Assembly: GCA_946885645.1 (NCBI GenBank)
Contig: CAMPGU010000003.1
Coordinates: forward strand, 1 to 43,985
Length of the DNA: 43,985 nt
From: an uncultured Haloferula sp.
Lineage (GTDB): Bacteria; Verrucomicrobiota; Verrucomicrobiae; Verrucomicrobiales; Akkermansiaceae
Reading direction: 5' to 3'
Under the pieces are notes generated by a model, which saw only the letters and a list, made by a program, of their open reading frames with translations, did not search any database and was not told the origin of the DNA. This document shows positions 7,639-16,312 of this stretch, piece after piece (position 1 is the stretch's first letter; each line of letters opens with the position of its first letter). The translations under genes were made by a program, and so were the position numbers.

Positions 7639-10048
7639 GCAGGGTGAGTTCCACGCAGAGGGGCAAGTGGTCGGATGCCATCACGGCGGTCGGGGTGTCC
7701 GGACGCTCGATCCCCTCGATGGAAAAATGCCGGCTCACGAAGACATGATCGATCCGCAGCAGCGGCTTCACCGACGAAAAGGTGGCCCGCGGCTTGTGGC
7801 CCGCCGCGGCGAGCTGGACATCCCTCAGGCGAGTCTGGAGACGCCGGAACACCGGTGAACGCGGGCCGGTGTTGAAATCGCCGCACAGGATCACCGGCTC
7901 GTCCTCCCCGATGCCTCCCAGCCACTCTCCCCCGAGCAACACCTCCGCTTGCTTCCTGCGTTCCTCGCGGCCGAGGCCGAAGTGGGTATTGATGAAATGA
8001 AAGGCGGGACGGCCCTCGGGTTCCATCTTGAGCCAGATCGCACCGCGCGCCTCGCGGAAGAGGCGCGGAAACGCCGGGGTGAGATGCGCCGCCTTGAGAA
8101 TCCGGAACGGGTAGCGCGCGAATACCGCGATGCCGTAACGCTCCTTCTCCTCCTCGAACATCGCGTGGAAGACATGGCTCATGCGCAGATGGTGGGCGAT
8201 CAGCTCCGCCTGATCATGACTTCGGCTGCGCGGCCGGTGGGCGTCCACTTCCTGCACCGCCACGATGTCGGGATTGAAATGGTTGATCACGCGCGCCACC
8301 CGCTCCGGCCGGATCTTCCCGTCGATGCCGACGCAGCTATGGATATTGTAGGTCATCACGCGGATCGGCATATCGTGACGGTCGCCGGGATGCTCCGGCA
8401 CGCGCTCGCTCCGCTCCCCGTCCCGGCCCAGGAAATGGAGCGCGATCTTCCGCAGGTCCTCCCCGCGCACACGGCTGCGGGTGTCGGCCAGGTGCGAGAC
8501 GTGCCAGCGGCGGATGCGGTCGGGCACCAGCAGGAAGCCGCGGGTTTCCTCCGCGCCCGGGCCGCAATGCGCGCCGTTTTCGGAGGGAAAGGTCAGCGGT
8601 TGCGAGGCGGGGTCCCAGCCGCTGAGAACGAAATCACCGGCATCGGCATGGTGGCACAGGCCCGCCATGTCTTCCGCGGCCTCCCCGAGAAACGGATGCC
8701 CCGCGCCGAGCACCTCCGCCGCATCCTGCGGCAAGGACCAGAGCCCGCGCGGATTGACCACGGCGACCGTGCCGTCCGCCTTCTTCCACAAGACCATCGG
8801 GATGCCCGCCTTGCCCACCATCTCGCGCGCATAGGCTTCCATCTCCCCTTCCGCGGGAGACCGGGGCAGGTACACGTGGCCGACGGGGCCCATCGCGGTG
8901 ATGATGATGTGCTTGGCGGGATCCGGGGTGCCATCGACCTGGGTGCCGGCTATCTTGATCCCCATGAGGTGCCGGCAACGGTCGAGCGTATTCCCCAGCA
9001 GCTCCGGCATCCTCCGCATCCAGACCGGGCAGCCATCGAAGGGACCTCGCGAAAAGACCTCGGCGAGAGCGGCGTCCAGTTCCCGGCCGTATTTCCGCGG
9101 ATAGGGCACCGTGTGCTCCTGCCCGTGGTCCGAGTAAACCAGCAGCTCGTAATCCCGGTAGGTGGATTGCCCGGCCGCCCGGTAGATATCGCGGATCGCG
9201 CGGTCGATCCCCAACAGCGTCCAGTGCGCGAACTCCGACGAGGGGCCGCGGCGGTGGGACTGCTCGTCGTAGCCGAGGAAATTCGCGTGGATCGTCTGGA
9301 CGCCGCGCTCGATATCCAGCAGCACGCGGAAACGGATCATTTCCCGCAGGACGATGCAGACGACCACCCGCGCCGGCACGAAAGCCATCTCCCGCCAGAA
9401 GCCCTCCCGGTGATAGAGCCCCTTCACGGCATCCACCAGCGCGAGCCCGAACTCCAGGACCGCAAGCCCCGCCATGCGCAGGATCTTCGGCGCATAGACG
9501 ATGGAAAGCACCAGCCCCTTCAAGGGATGGAGCTTTCGCAGCAGCTCGTCCGGCGCGAGATCCTGCGAGCAGTAGCGGGAGCGGGCGGAGCCGGCGCGGT
9601 AAATATTCGAGTACGTGTGACCGTCCTTCAGGAGCGGTTGGGCCCCTTGGCTCTGCAAGTCCTCCTCGATTTCGGCGGAGGATGAAGCCTCGTACATCCG
9701 GAAGATCTTCCCGCTGGAGCGACGGAGAAATTGGAAACCGGGAACCGCCGCCCTAACCCCGTAAAAGATCTCCCCCTGCACGGCGGGCGTGGTGGACGGC
9801 ACGCCGGAATAAAAGGTTTCCAAGGTGAAGTGATTGCGGCGGATCAGCCGCGCGAGGAAGGGCATCCTTCCCTGCTGCAGCGCGCGCTCCAGCTGGGTGC
9901 GGGAGAGGCCGTCGATCTGGATCATGATCAGGCCGGGCTCTTCCGTCTCCCCCGGGGGAGTCCGGATGCCGAGCAGGAGCGCGGCCCAATGCGTGCGGCT
10001 GAGTTTCCGCCGCCACCACCTCAGGCGTACTGCGATATTGCTAATCAA
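7613..10048 (-). CDS. Alkaline-phosphatase-superfamily phosphodiesterase fused to an EEP phosphoesterase
   Basis: One continuous 811-residue frame joins two hydrolase domains. Residues about 38-520 are a type I phosphodiesterase/nucleotide pyrophosphatase-like domain. Visible parts are the metal-binding Asp in IQIDGLS, the nucleophile region PSTTPAVQG (about 83-91), YDEQSH, YSDHGQE and a late His in NGAHCGPG. A hydrophobic insertion at about 175-235 may touch the membrane. Residues about 560-805 are an endonuclease/exonuclease/phosphatase domain with YNIHS, QEVD, NTHFG, GDFNTGP and SDHLP. The start is TTG at 10048, supported by a GGAGG seven bases upstream. It overlaps the glycosyltransferase stop by 8 bp. 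Substrates are probably phosphodiesters of lipids or nucleotides. An ATG at 8371 could start the EEP part alone, but no ribosome-binding site precedes it. Confidence 0.85.
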   Translation of the reverse strand: MISNIAVRLRWWRRKLSRTHWAALLLGIRTPPGETEEPGLIMIQIDGLSRTQLERALQQGRMPFLARLIRRNHFTLETFYSGVPSTTPAVQGEIFYGVRAAVPGFQFLRRSSGKIFRMYEASSSAEIEEDLQSQGAQPLLKDGHTYSNIYRAGSARSRYCSQDLAPDELLRKLHPLKGLVLSIVYAPKILRMAGLAVLEFGLALVDAVKGLYHREGFWREMAFVPARVVVCIVLREMIRFRVLLDIERGVQTIHANFLGYDEQSHRRGPSSEFAHWTLLGIDRAIRDIYRAAGQSTYRDYELLVYSDHGQEHTVPYPRKYGRELDAALAEVFSRGPFDGCPVWMRRMPELLGNTLDRCRHLMGIKIAGTQVDGTPDPAKHIIITAMGPVGHVYLPRSPAEGEMEAYAREMVGKAGIPMVLWKKADGTVAVVNPRGLWSLPQDAAEVLGAGHPFLGEAAEDMAGLCHHADAGDFVLSGWDPASQPLTFPSENGAHCGPGAEETRGFLLVPDRIRRWHVSHLADTRSRVRGEDLRKIALHFLGRDGERSERVPEHPGDRHDMPIRVMTYNIHSCVGIDGKIRPERVARVINHFNPDIVAVQEVDAHRPRSRSHDQAELIAHHLRMSHVFHAMFEEEKERYGIAVFARYPFRILKAAHLTPAFPRLFREARGAIWLKMEPEGRPAFHFINTHFGLGREERRKQAEVLLGGEWLGGIGEDEPVILCGDFNTGPRSPVFRRLQTRLRDVQLAAAGHKPRATFSSVKPLLRIDHVFVSRHFSIEGIERPDTPTAVMASDHLPLCVELTLHANDSDDD

Positions 10049-11327
10049 GGCTGGCCTCCGTTGCTGGGGTTTCGATCACCGCGGCGGCGGCAGCCGACAT
10101 CTTGGCCGAGAGCAATCCCCACTCCACCTCGACGCCCGCCACGAAGCGATCCCAAGGCATGGGATCATCCCCGGGCAGGTAGTCGCGGGTCGCGATCAGA
10201 TCCTCGTAACACGCGATCATGCGCCGCGCGCAGGGATCGGTGCCGTAGGCTTCGGCCGAGGCCCGGGCCTTTTCCGAACAGAGCTTTGAGAATGCCGCGT
10301 CCGTCATCAGGAGTTCCAACGCGGAGGCAAACTCCGCGGCCGTGGCATCTCCCCTGAGCAGGATGCCGTTTCCCCCGTCCTCGACGATTTCCCTCACACC
10401 CGGCCCGTCGAGCGCGACTACCGGCTTGCCGGCCGCCATGGCTTCCGCGAGCACGATGCCCTGGGTCTCCGTCTGGGAGGCGAAGACGAAATAATCCATC
10501 GCCGCGTAGGCGTCTGCGAGATCCCGGCCGGACTTCTTTCCCGCAAAATGGATCTGCTCCTCTCCCACGGAGCGGCCGAGGACCGAGAGCATTTCCTCGC
10601 GCGCATCGCCATCCCCGACCAGCAGGAACACCGCGCCAGGATCTTCCTTCAACCGGAGCGAAACCGCCTCCGCCAGGAACACGAGATTCTTCTCCCGCGC
10701 CAAGCGGCCCACATGACCGATCACCCTGGCATCCGCGGGGATGCCCGCGCTGGCACGGAAACGCCCGCCGTCCCCTGCCCCGAAAGACGCCGTGTCGATC
10801 CCGGTCGGGATCGTGCGGACCGGACTCTCCACGCCACGGTCCCTCAGCAGCTTCGCGATGCTTTCGCTGGGAGCGATGACCGTGTCGCAGAGGTTGCAAT
10901 ACTCCGTCGCGAGCTGGATCGCGATCCGCTTGAGAGCGGGCGAGTCCAGCGGGACGTAGTGCGTGTAGCGTTCGTAGAGGGTATGGTGGGTGAAGACCAC
11001 GGGCACCTTCATCTTCCATGACTCCCGCAGCGCGGCATCGCCCAGAAGGAAAGGGTGGTGGCTGTGGATCAGGTCCGGGGCGAAGTCCTCCATGAAGCCG
11101 CGGACCACGTTGGGCATCGGCAGACGCACGCAGAAATCGCTGCCATTGAAATGCTGGATCGCGGGCACGCGGAGCACGTCGGGAGAAGGCTCCGCCCCGT
11201 CGAATTCCGGCGCGATGACCTTCACTTCATGGCCGAAGCGGCGGCAGGCGTCCTCGAGCGTTTTCACCGACCGCGCCACGCCGCCGACGTGGGGCAGGTA
11301 GGTGTTCGTAAACATCGCGATTCTCAT
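10041..11327 (-). CDS. GT4 family glycosyltransferase
   Basis: The 428-residue protein has the two-domain GT-B layout. The N-terminal acceptor domain opens with FTNTYLPHVGGVARSV, the glycine-rich loop of the family. The donor domain has GHVGRLAREKN and the E-x7-E motif in SQTETQGIVLAEAMAAGKPVV, which holds the nucleotide sugar. It resembles retaining enzymes that glucosylate or mannosylate membrane lipids (MgtA/SqdX-like), though the acceptor is not certain. ATG at 11327 overlaps the upstream stop as ATGA, and its own stop overlaps the next start, so it is embedded in the operon. Probably cytoplasmic and membrane-associated. Confidence 0.93.
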   Translation of the reverse strand: MRIAMFTNTYLPHVGGVARSVKTLEDACRRFGHEVKVIAPEFDGAEPSPDVLRVPAIQHFNGSDFCVRLPMPNVVRGFMEDFAPDLIHSHHPFLLGDAALRESWKMKVPVVFTHHTLYERYTHYVPLDSPALKRIAIQLATEYCNLCDTVIAPSESIAKLLRDRGVESPVRTIPTGIDTASFGAGDGGRFRASAGIPADARVIGHVGRLAREKNLVFLAEAVSLRLKEDPGAVFLLVGDGDAREEMLSVLGRSVGEEQIHFAGKKSGRDLADAYAAMDYFVFASQTETQGIVLAEAMAAGKPVVALDGPGVREIVEDGGNGILLRGDATAAEFASALELLMTDAAFSKLCSEKARASAEAYGTDPCARRMIACYEDLIATRDYLPGDDPMPWDRFVAGVEVEWGLLSAKMSAAAAAVIETPATEASLD

Positions 11328-13570
11328 GGTTCAAGGAGAGGGAACGTATGTTCGCCCGGGGGGGCCTCGATCGGGATACGGCCCGGGACCGCGATGCGGA
11401 TGCGCGGCGGAATCCCGCGCCATGCGCTTTCCAGGTGGAGATGGGATCGTTCGATGCGGACCGAGACCGGCCCCCACGCGGTGAAGGTGGGCCCGAAACC
11501 GATCGTTCCCCCCGCCTCCAGCCATTCCGGCAGGATACCGGAACCGATCACCAGATGGTCCTCCTCCTCGCGCACGAAGCAATTCCGCAGCATCATGATC
11601 CACTCCGCCGCCGCCCAGCCGTGCTGCCCGTCCCCCATACAGCCGCCTAGCGTCAGGGGGTGGATCGCCTCCGGCCATTGGCCGGTGGGGGTGGCGAGAT
11701 CCGCCACGCGCCGGATCAGTCCGGCGAAGCGCGGATCTCCCGCGCGCAGCAAGGTCTGGGCGATATCCAGCGTCAGGTAGGCATTGATCCCGGAATGGAT
11801 CATTTCCTGGAAGAAGCCGCCACCGTGGAAGCAGCGCTCCATGAGGAATTCGGCGGTGCGGGCGAGGCGGGCTTCTCCGGCCGGGTAAAGCTGCAGGGGG
11901 TAGTCGGCCACCATCGAACCGACGGCCCCGGCATCCATGCGCCTGCCGGGAGCCGCGGGGATGGCACCCAGCGAGCGTTTCGGGGGAATGCCTGCGATGC
12001 TCGCCTCGATGCTGCCCGCATACTCCGCGGCCAGGCTTTCGGCTTCCTTTGCGGCTTCTTCATCGCCGGTGCTGCGCCAGTGCTTGGCCACCGCTTTCAG
12101 GCCGCCCCAAGCCCAGAAGTCATCCCAGTAGTAGTAGTCGTTCGGTCCCAGGTGCTCGGCGCTGAAGCCGGCGGGGAGGAGTCCCTTGGTCCCCGGCGGA
12201 TGGTCGGCCGTGAGGCGTTTCCGGGCTAGCCAACGCACCCCCTTTTTCAAGGCTTGCTCCATGTCGGCGTCCGGCTTCGAGCCGGTCATTTCCGCGTGGC
12301 GGGCGACGATCCAGAGAACCTGGCCATTCGAGTCCCACTCGCCCTCCTGCGAGAGGAAATAGCCGGACATGGTCTGCCGGCCGGGGAACCCCGAGAGGAT
12401 CCTTTCCGCCCGCTCCAGCATCCCGATCGCGATCAAGGGGTGCAGCATCAGGCAGGCATCGCGGAACCAGAAGCGCCGGTAGGTATAGGGGCCGGGAACC
12501 AATTCGTCGGAGGAGAGCAAAAGCACGGTCCTGACGGCGGCGTCATAGAGGAACTGCATGCGCTCGTCCGGGATCCGGAGCTTCGCCATGCCCCCGAGGG
12601 CCTGCGGCCACGTGAGTTTCGCGTCCTTCGCCCGTGCTGGCAGCGGTTTCAAATCCCGCTCCAAGGTCACGGAAATGCCGAGTTCCCGCGGCTGTCCGGC
12701 GTGCATGCGGAAAAGCGCCGCGCCGGTGGCCATGCCCACTTCGCAGGAAACCTCGCGTTGCTCGCGGGTGCCGGGCAGATCGAGATACACGTCGCCCTCC
12801 GCATAGTGCGCGAGACGCAGGGAGTCCGGCGGTTCACCGAGTTTCACGAGTGCTTCTCCATTCACATGGAACGCGGTCGCAGAGGGATCGTATTCCAGCT
12901 TGTGGATGAACTGCACGCCCTCGGGGTTATAGGGGCGCACCGCCACGACCAGCCAGCCATCCTCGTCGGAGGTCGCACGCACCGCCGTGCACGCCTCGGG
13001 CGGAGAATCGCCGCGGGCGACCATTTTCGTATTAAGCTCCAGGAGCAGCCGGTCTTTCTCCAGACGCGTGGCGACTGCCAGGGCGGGCTCGAAAAGCAGC
13101 CGCTGCTTCACGGCATCGTCTTCCAGTTTGCTCGGAAGCAGGCGGCGCCTGCTTTCGGTGATCATCCAGAAGTCGAGCGACCACCCGTCGTGCAGCGGCG
13201 TGACGAGGCCGCGGGGGTCCACGATGGGATAGGCCCCCACTCCCGGTAGCCCGACCGCCGTCCAGTTCCGGTGGGTCAGGTTGATGTGGCTGAATGAGAA
13301 GGCGCGCGGGACGAAGGAGCTGTCGGCGGGGTTGAACTGCCGCTCGACCCAGTAGGGCCAGACCCAGTCGAGATTGTGCTGGATCGCCTTGGCATTCACC
13401 AGACCGCGGGCGTGGAAGACGATCCCCGCGCGGAGGAGTTCCAAGGGCTCGGCGACCTCCGAAGGCTGGGCGAAGCGGCGCATCTTCGCGAGCAGCATCG
13501 CGGGATCGAGCACGCCGTAGCGGCGCGCGGCGTGCTTCACGAAGAATTTCCAAGGCAAGAGTCGGAACAT
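11324..13570 (-). CDS. Glycogen-debranching-like (alpha/alpha)6 glycoside hydrolase
   Basis: The 748-residue product has an N-terminal beta-rich half and a C-terminal (alpha/alpha)6-barrel-like half. The latter has FWFRDACLMLHPL (near residue 365), GEWDSNGQVLWI and YYYWDDFWAWGG, which recall amylo-alpha-1,6-glucosidase and GH15/GH63-type enzymes. Hydrolysis of a glucan or a glycolipid sugar is likely. No signal peptide is visible, so it is probably cytoplasmic. The frame is open to 13744; ATG at 13570 is preferred because the upstream extension is Arg/Cys-rich and unlike protein, but its ribosome-binding site is poor. It is the first gene of the overlapping operon with the GT4 enzyme. The family assignment is by pattern only. 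Confidence 0.75.
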   Translation of the reverse strand: MFRLLPWKFFVKHAARRYGVLDPAMLLAKMRRFAQPSEVAEPLELLRAGIVFHARGLVNAKAIQHNLDWVWPYWVERQFNPADSSFVPRAFSFSHINLTHRNWTAVGLPGVGAYPIVDPRGLVTPLHDGWSLDFWMITESRRRLLPSKLEDDAVKQRLLFEPALAVATRLEKDRLLLELNTKMVARGDSPPEACTAVRATSDEDGWLVVAVRPYNPEGVQFIHKLEYDPSATAFHVNGEALVKLGEPPDSLRLAHYAEGDVYLDLPGTREQREVSCEVGMATGAALFRMHAGQPRELGISVTLERDLKPLPARAKDAKLTWPQALGGMAKLRIPDERMQFLYDAAVRTVLLLSSDELVPGPYTYRRFWFRDACLMLHPLIAIGMLERAERILSGFPGRQTMSGYFLSQEGEWDSNGQVLWIVARHAEMTGSKPDADMEQALKKGVRWLARKRLTADHPPGTKGLLPAGFSAEHLGPNDYYYWDDFWAWGGLKAVAKHWRSTGDEEAAKEAESLAAEYAGSIEASIAGIPPKRSLGAIPAAPGRRMDAGAVGSMVADYPLQLYPAGEARLARTAEFLMERCFHGGGFFQEMIHSGINAYLTLDIAQTLLRAGDPRFAGLIRRVADLATPTGQWPEAIHPLTLGGCMGDGQHGWAAAEWIMMLRNCFVREEEDHLVIGSGILPEWLEAGGTIGFGPTFTAWGPVSVRIERSHLHLESAWRGIPPRIRIAVPGRIPIEAPPGEHTFPLLEP

Positions 13571-13751
13571 GGGCGAGATGGGTGCGGCGGACCTCCATTC
13601 TGAAGATACGACGCATTTCGCTTCATCGCATGGTTTGTTCCAAAAGGCCGAGTCCCCGGGATTCCCGGAATGGAGGCAGCGGGACCCTAGCGCCCTAGAT
13701 GCCACTTTGCAAATTGCACCTCCCTTGCCAGCGGGGACGTGCAAATCGAGT

Positions 13752-14825
13752 TCAGCGATCCAAGCGCCCGGCTTCGCCGGAGCGGACCGTGAAACGGCTC
13801 AGCCCTTGCAGGCTGCGGGACTCGTCCAGCCACCCGAGATGGGTGGTGGTGATCCATTTCTGTGCCGCCGCGGGCAAGGCGTGCAGCACGGCGTTCCGCC
13901 GGCCGGGATCGAGCTCTCCAAAAATATCATCGATCAAGTAAACGGGCAGGCTGCCGCGGGATGAGGCGAGGGCTTCCCCTTGGGCGAGTTTCAGGGCGAG
14001 CGCGATGGTCCGCTGCTGCCCCTCGCTGGCGAATTCGGCGGCGGAGAGGCCGTTCACCGTGAGCAGCAGGTCGTCGCGATGCGGGCCGACGAAGCTCTGG
14101 CGCTGGCGTCTTTCCCGTTCGCGGGCCTGCTCCATCGCGCTGCGAAGGTCGGCACCGCCCGCGGGGCGATAGTCGATCACGAGGGACTCCTCTTTCCCGC
14201 TGACCTCCCGCTGCGCGCTCCCGGCCCGGGGTGCCAGCAGCGCGACAAGGCGCGCCCGCGCCTCCACCAGGGCAGCGCCGGCGGCGATCATCACTTCCTC
14301 GTAAGAGCGGATCTCGTCCTCGCGCGGGCGCAAGTCCTTCAATAGGAGGTTCTTCGCTTTCAAGGCGCGGCGATAGCGGGCCAAGGCGACGCGGTAGCCG
14401 GGCTCGATCTGGGAGCCGATGAAATCGAGATAGCGGCGGCGCCCCTCCGCCGGGCCGCGCACGAGTTCCAGGTCCTCGTTGCCCATCCATACGAGCAAAC
14501 CGCCGTCCGCGAGGTAGGCTCCGGGGCCCTCGCGGGGCTCGCCATCCACGGCAAGCTCCAGTCCTCCCTGCCACCGCACGCGGCGCTCCGCGCCCCAGGC
14601 TTCTCCGGCGATGCCGAAGCCGCTGCCGCTGCCGCTGCCGATCCGGCTCATGGCGGGCATCCGGCGGGTGCGCGGGGAATGGAGGCGCACCAGCATGCAG
14701 ACCGCCTCCAGGATGGAGGTCTTCCCTTGGGCATTGTCCCCCGTGAAAACCGCCCCCGCCGCCGGGATCTCCAGCGAAAGGCCGGAGAAGCAGCGGAAAT
14801 CGACGGCGCGGAGGGTGCGGAGCAC
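13752..14825 (-). CDS. recF: DNA replication and repair protein RecF
   Basis: RecF is an SMC-like ATPase that helps load RecA at single-strand gaps. The 357-residue length from the GTG at 14825 equals the family norm. The Walker A motif is GDNAQGKTS (residues 29-37), the ABC-type signature region is SAAEFASEGQQRT, and the Walker B motif is YLIDDIFGELD. The frame continues upstream, but that extension is encoded by a low-complexity repeat and is unlikely to be protein. No strong ribosome-binding site precedes the GTG. recF is not beside dnaA, dnaN or gyrB here. It is divergent from hisS. Confidence 0.95.
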   Translation of the reverse strand: MLRTLRAVDFRCFSGLSLEIPAAGAVFTGDNAQGKTSILEAVCMLVRLHSPRTRRMPAMSRIGSGSGSGFGIAGEAWGAERRVRWQGGLELAVDGEPREGPGAYLADGGLLVWMGNEDLELVRGPAEGRRRYLDFIGSQIEPGYRVALARYRRALKAKNLLLKDLRPREDEIRSYEEVMIAAGAALVEARARLVALLAPRAGSAQREVSGKEESLVIDYRPAGGADLRSAMEQARERERRQRQSFVGPHRDDLLLTVNGLSAAEFASEGQQRTIALALKLAQGEALASSRGSLPVYLIDDIFGELDPGRRNAVLHALPAAAQKWITTTHLGWLDESRSLQGLSRFTVRSGEAGRLDR

Positions 14826-14830
14826 GAGGG

Positions 14831-14910
14831 AGTGAGGAATGAAAAATGAAAAGTGAGAAATGAAACACGGCGATGGGAGCCGGGACCTCACGCTGCCGCC
14901 ACTTTTCATT
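14831..14910. repeat. AT-rich degenerate repeat with an 11-bp inverted pair, between recF and hisS
   Basis: Bases 14836-14866 are a run of closely similar words of the form GAAAAATGAAAAGTGAGAAA, strikingly A-rich against the GC-rich flanks. An 11-bp segment at 14845-14855 (AATGAAAAGTG) is repeated in inverted orientation at 14900-14910, 44 bp away, so a stem-loop can form. The region sits between the divergent starts of recF and hisS and may hold their promoters, but the repeat itself looks like a dispersed low-complexity element. Confidence 0.6.
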
Positions 14911-14980
14911 CCTGCCTTCCGGTCTGCCCGCTCAATACCCTTGAAATGCGGGTTTCGCCGTGCATCCTCGCCGCCCGCTC

Positions 14981-16276
14981 ATGGCAGGGCCTCGTTTCCA
15001 AGCACTTCCCGGTTTCCGTGACTTCCTTCCGAAAGACACGGCCGCACGCAATTACCTTTTCGAGACCTGGCGCTCGGTGGCGCGGCGTTACGGCTTCGTG
15101 GAGTACGAAACCCCGCTGCTGGAAGATACGGGACTCTACCTGAAGAAGTCGGGCGGCGAACTTTCCTCGCAGCTCTTCCGCTTTGAAGACCAGGGCGGCC
15201 GCGACGTGACGCTGAGGCCGGAGGTGACCGCCTCGCTGGCGCGGCTCGTGGCGCAGCACCAGCGGGATTTCCCGAAGCCGCTGAAGTGGTTCGAAATCGG
15301 CCAGTGCTTCCGCTACGAGAAACCGCAGAAAGGCCGCGGCCGGGAGTTCTTCCAATTCAACGTGGACATCCTGGGCGAAGCCGGTCCGGCCGCCGATGCG
15401 GAGCTGATCGCGCTTTCGATCGACACGATGCTCGCCTTCGGCTTCCGGCCGGGCGACTTCGTGGTGCGGGTGTCCGACCGGCAGGCATGGCTGGATTTCG
15501 CGGCGAAACGCGGGGTGAAGGAGGAGAGCATTCCGGATTTCCTCCAGATCATCGACAAGCTGGAGCGCGAGAAGCCGGAGGTGACAGAGCAGAAGCTGGC
15601 GGCGATGGGGCTGAACAGCGCCGAGGTGACGGCCTTCATCGCGAATCCGGAGAACGCCTCGGCCGCCTTTGAAACCATCCGGGCGGAACTGACGGCGCGC
15701 GGGATGGGCAAATACCTTTCGCTGGATCTCTCGATCGTGCGCGGGCTGGCCTACTATACGGGCGTGGTTTTCGAGGTCTTCGACGCGAAGAAGTCGATGC
15801 GGGCGGTGGCCGGAGGCGGCCGCTACGACACGCTGGTGGAAACGATTTCCGACGGAGCGGTGGCAATGCCCGCGACGGGCTTCGCGATGGGCGACTACGT
15901 GATCCGCAACCTGATCGAGGAGACCGGCAGCGCCGACCTGCTGATGGCCGCGTGGATGCAGCGCAACGCGGCGGCCTGCGATGTGTATCTGGTGCTCGCC
16001 GACGACTCGAAGCGCCCCGAAGCGCTGGAGATCCTGAGCGAACTCCGCAATGCCGGGATTTCCTGTGACCTGCCCTTTGCCGCGGCAAAGGTGAACAAGC
16101 AATTCCAGAACGCCGACAAGAGCGGGGCGCGTTTCGCTTTGGTCATCGGCAGCGAACTGCCGGAATTGAAGCTGAAGGTCCTTTCCTCCCGGTTGGAGGA
16201 GAACTGCCATGTCCTCGGCCTCGCCGACTGGCTGAAGGACCGCCTGAAGGAACCCGACGGACCCTTGCTTGCCTGA
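14981..16276 (+). CDS. hisS: Histidine--tRNA ligase with altered motif 3
   Basis: This 431-residue class II synthetase charges tRNA-His. It opens with ALPGFRDFLPKD and has TLRPEVTASLARLV, motif 2 (FEIGQCFRYEKPQKGRGREFFQ) and the histidine-specific loop VRGLAYYTGVVFE. Motif 3 is unusual: where most bacterial HisRS have GFAxGxER, this protein reads GFAMGDYVIR (residues 300-309), so the conserved Arg is not at its usual place. The C-terminal anticodon-binding domain is present. The ATG at 14981 is chosen because the family N-terminus begins there; a GTG at 14960 would add seven residues. The downstream aspS lies beyond the GxxExxY insert. Confidence 0.95.
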   Translation: MAGPRFQALPGFRDFLPKDTAARNYLFETWRSVARRYGFVEYETPLLEDTGLYLKKSGGELSSQLFRFEDQGGRDVTLRPEVTASLARLVAQHQRDFPKPLKWFEIGQCFRYEKPQKGRGREFFQFNVDILGEAGPAADAELIALSIDTMLAFGFRPGDFVVRVSDRQAWLDFAAKRGVKEESIPDFLQIIDKLEREKPEVTEQKLAAMGLNSAEVTAFIANPENASAAFETIRAELTARGMGKYLSLDLSIVRGLAYYTGVVFEVFDAKKSMRAVAGGGRYDTLVETISDGAVAMPATGFAMGDYVIRNLIEETGSADLLMAAWMQRNAAACDVYLVLADDSKRPEALEILSELRNAGISCDLPFAAAKVNKQFQNADKSGARFALVIGSELPELKLKVLSSRLEENCHVLGLADWLKDRLKEPDGPLLA

Positions 16277-16283
16277 AACTTCA

Positions 16284-16312
16284 GGACCGGGATGGATAGG
16301 ATGGATGGGATG
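16284..16312 (+). repeat. Left 29-bp inverted repeat of the GxxExxY cassette
   Basis: This segment is the exact reverse complement of 16699-16727. It begins eight bases after the hisS stop. Its inner part is built of 9-bp units (16290-16298, 16299-16307, and an imperfect third at 16308-16316), each starting GGATGGA. The cassette's start codon lies inside it, so the first residues of the protein (MDR-MDG-MEN) are encoded by the repeat. Confidence 0.9.

Noticed and set aside
7949..9685. 578-codon plus-strand frame opposite the phosphodiesterase/EEP fusion
   Set aside because: It is the antisense shadow of a gene with intact catalytic motifs; the product is His/Arg/Pro-rich.
12254..13249. 331-codon plus-strand frame opposite the debranching-like hydrolase
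   Set aside because: Composition is that of a shadow, with no start signal or domain, and the minus-strand gene is tied to its operon by overlap.
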